From Bacteroidota bacterium (GTDB taxonomy: Bacteria > Bacteroidota > Bacteroidia > Flavobacteriales_D > Crocinitomicaceae), in NCBI GenBank assembly GCA_024280195.1, contig JAJRQP010000284.1, positions 1-7,285 of the forward strand: a stretch of DNA of 7,285 nucleotides. Direction: 5' to 3'. The position numbers were made by a program, and so were the translations under genes. Below are positions 6,017 through 7,285 of this stretch, piece by piece; the stretch's first letter is position 1; each line of letters opens with the position of its first letter. The notes below the pieces were generated by a model. It saw only the letters and a program-made list of their open reading frames with translations, searched no databases and was not told the DNA's origin.

Positions 6017-6121
6017 ACCTCTGCTTTAGTTCTTCACATCTTATTTGCTCATAACTTTTCAATTACAATCTATAACATCAACATTCGATTTCTTAACTTC
6101 GAATCATTAAATACTCAAGAA

Positions 6122-7087
6122 ATGAAAAATGTAGCCATCATCTGTGGAGGATTCTCTTCTGAATTCGATATTTCTGTTAAAAGTGCGGAGAATATTCAAG
6201 CAAATTTCCCGGATGACTTTGCTGCGTATATAATTCTGTTTAAAAAAGAAGGGTGGTTTGCAAAAATTAACGGGATAGAAATTCCATTTGACCCTAGAGG
6301 TATGGCTTTTGTTTTGGAGAACGAAACCGTAATAATGGACTTAGCAATTGTTTACATTCACGGAGATCCGGGTGAAAATGGAAAAGTGCAAGCTTATCTT
6401 GAAATGATTGATATGCCCTATGTGAACTCAGGGCCTTTAGCTTCGCAATTGTCTTTTGATAAATGGTATTGCAATCAATTTTTAAAAGGATTTGGGTTTA
6501 ATGTTGCAGATTCAATTTATTGGACAGATGCCGCTGACATTCCTACCAACAAAGCGATAATTGACCAACTAGGCCTACCTGTTTTTGTAAAACCGTGCGA
6601 TTCAGGTTCAAGTTATGGCATTTCAAAAGTAAGTAAAGAAGAGGATGTTCAAGTTGCTATTAAAGAAGCATTTCATGAAGGAGGAACTGTGATAATTGAA
6701 GGTTTTCTGGATGGCACAGAAGTAACATGTGGTGTTTACCGTTCAAAAGAAGGCTTAATAGCGCTTCCTTTGACAGAAATAGTAACAGAAAATGACTTCT
6801 TTGATTTTGAAGCAAAATACAAAGGTTTATCAGAAGAAATTACTCCTGCAAGAATCAGTGAACAATTGACTAAAGAAGTTCAACTTATCTCTAAAAACGT
6901 TTATCAATTGCTCAACTTACGATCTATTGCAAGAATAGATTTTATGCTCGTTGACAATAAGCCTTTTATTATAGAAGTGAACACAACTCCTGGCTTTTCC
7001 AAGGAAAGCATCGTTCCAAAAATGATTGAGGCAACAGGAAAGTCAATGAAAGAGTTTTGGGGTGAAATACTAGAAAAAGAAGCTTAA
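6122..7087 (+). CDS. ddl: D-alanine-D-alanine ligase
   Basis: This 321-residue ATP-grasp enzyme joins two D-alanines with ATP in the cytosol, supplying the dipeptide that MurF adds to the peptidoglycan precursor. Motifs in order: GGFSSEFDIS (9-18, with E14), HGDPGENG (80-87), nucleotide lysine K114, K157-P-C-D-S-G-S-S-Y-G (157-166, with S163), the omega-loop EAKY (230-233), ARID with R271 and D273, and EVNTTPG (285-291) with metal ligand E285 and N287. E14, S163 and Y233 match the active-site triad of E. coli DdlB. Tyrosine in EAKY, not phenylalanine, predicts D-Ala-D-Ala rather than D-Ala-D-lactate. The frame stays open upstream to an ATG at 6008, but ATG 6122 is chosen because the Rossmann-like strand MKNVAIICGG starts there, as is standard in the family. 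Its stop codon overlaps that of the converging carboxypeptidase gene. Confidence 0.96.
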   Translation: MKNVAIICGGFSSEFDISVKSAENIQANFPDDFAAYIILFKKEGWFAKINGIEIPFDPRGMAFVLENETVIMDLAIVYIHGDPGENGKVQAYLEMIDMPYVNSGPLASQLSFDKWYCNQFLKGFGFNVADSIYWTDAADIPTNKAIIDQLGLPVFVKPCDSGSSYGISKVSKEEDVQVAIKEAFHEGGTVIIEGFLDGTEVTCGVYRSKEGLIALPLTEIVTENDFFDFEAKYKGLSEEITPARISEQLTKEVQLISKNVYQLLNLRSIARIDFMLVDNKPFIIEVNTTPGFSKESIVPKMIEATGKSMKEFWGEILEKEA

Positions 7088-7285
7088 AAGGTTGCAATTT
7101 TATTGAACAAAACCTCCATTTTCTTCTTTACATTTCTTGTACTTCCTTCTTGATTATTAACAACAATAGCGAAAGCATATTTCTTTCCACTTGTAGAATG
7201 AATATAACCCGCATAGCTTTTAATTCGAGTCATTGTTCCGCTTTTTGCGTGTATTTTTCCATGACCAGATTGGTTGCGACAAACA
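7084..7285 (-). CDS. dacB: PBP4-type D-alanyl-D-alanine carboxypeptidase, C-terminal end (cut at right edge)
   Basis: Read on the minus strand from the window edge, this gives the last 66 residues of a protein ending at a TAA (7086-7084). The visible part starts VCRNQSGHGKIHAKSGTM and continues RIKSYAGYI, then GKKYAFAIVVNN. KSGT is the third active-site motif (the KTG box) of penicillin-binding serine enzymes, and the following SYAGYI and YAFAIVVNN strands are typical of the class C PBP4/DacB family in Bacteroidota. These periplasmic enzymes remove the terminal D-alanine or cut cross-links in peptidoglycan. The SxxK and SxN motifs and the signal peptide lie outside the window. It converges on ddl with a 4-base overlap (7084-7087). 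Confidence 0.88.
   Translation of the reverse strand, partial: VCRNQSGHGKIHAKSGTMTRIKSYAGYIHSTSGKKYAFAIVVNNQEGSTRNVKKKMEVLFNKIATF

Larger units (their letters stand above)
5708..6121. other. Divergent intergenic region (414 bases) without a gene
   Basis: This spacer separates the start codons of the minus-strand acyltransferase and the plus-strand ddl. It is strongly AT-rich. Apart from the acyltransferase -7 element it holds a tandem ATTCGTG pair (5934-5948), a degenerate 8-base tandem array (5985-6016) and a 10-base direct repeat AAAAAGCAGT (5839-5848 and 5979-5988). No perfect plus-strand TAnnTTTG was found for ddl; one-mismatch candidates are TAACTTTT (6052-6059) and TAACTTCG (6094-6101). 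No RNA gene or riboswitch was recognised. Confidence 0.6.

Noticed and set aside
6008..6121. N-terminal extension of ddl from an upstream in-frame ATG
   Set aside because: The 38 extra residues match nothing in the Ddl family, partly overlap the 8-base repeat array, and the standard family N-terminus starts at 6122.
6809..6820. D-Ala-D-lactate-type ligase (intrinsic vancomycin resistance)
   Set aside because: The omega-loop motif is EAKY, the D-Ala-D-Ala form; the lactate type has phenylalanine at the last position.

Overview
The window looks like an ordinary chromosomal stretch from a Bacteroidota bacterium, most likely of the order Flavobacteriales; the family cannot be fixed from sequence alone. 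Supporting signs are the AT-rich coding sequence, a hypoxanthine phosphoribosyltransferase fused to adenylate kinase, a short Obg GTPase with SKSD in place of NKxD, a Bacteroidota-style PBP4 C-terminus, the near absence of Shine-Dalgarno sequences, and two perfect TAnnTTTG promoter -7 elements, the form typical of this phylum. Both window edges cut through genes.

Layout: (1) positions 1-631, minus strand, the 5' part of purK (purine biosynthesis). (2) A 107-base divergent spacer with a clear purK promoter. (3) Positions 739-3894, plus strand: an HPRT-adenylate kinase fusion, then obg, a PAP2-family lipid phosphatase and the fluoride channel crcB. A strong nested inverted repeat separates the fusion from obg. 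The last three genes overlap end to start (8 and 4 bases), so they are probably one translationally coupled operon. (4) Positions 3908-5707, minus strand: a two-gene unit of a membrane-anchored PlsC-type acyltransferase followed by a small soluble protein that resembles the Imm26 immunity-protein family. (5) A 414-base divergent spacer (5708-6121) holding the acyltransferase promoter and several short direct repeats, but no gene. (6) Positions 6122-7087, plus strand: D-alanine-D-alanine ligase, meeting tail to tail (stop codons overlapping by 4 bases) the 3' end of a minus-strand PBP4-type D-Ala-D-Ala carboxypeptidase, cut at the right edge.

Functionally the left half concerns purine nucleotide supply (PurK makes an IMP precursor, HPRT salvages bases, Adk balances AMP, ADP and ATP) and ribosome-associated GTPase activity. 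The right half concerns the envelope: phospholipid acylation, lipid phosphate removal, and making and trimming D-Ala-D-Ala. I found no mobile element, CRISPR array, RNA gene or defence island, and no convincing undescribed system. The points most worth a second look are the HPRT-Adk fusion with its base-contacting lysine position changed, the inverted repeat before obg, the orphan Imm26-like gene, the acyltransferase with a C-terminal membrane extension, and the repeats upstream of ddl.
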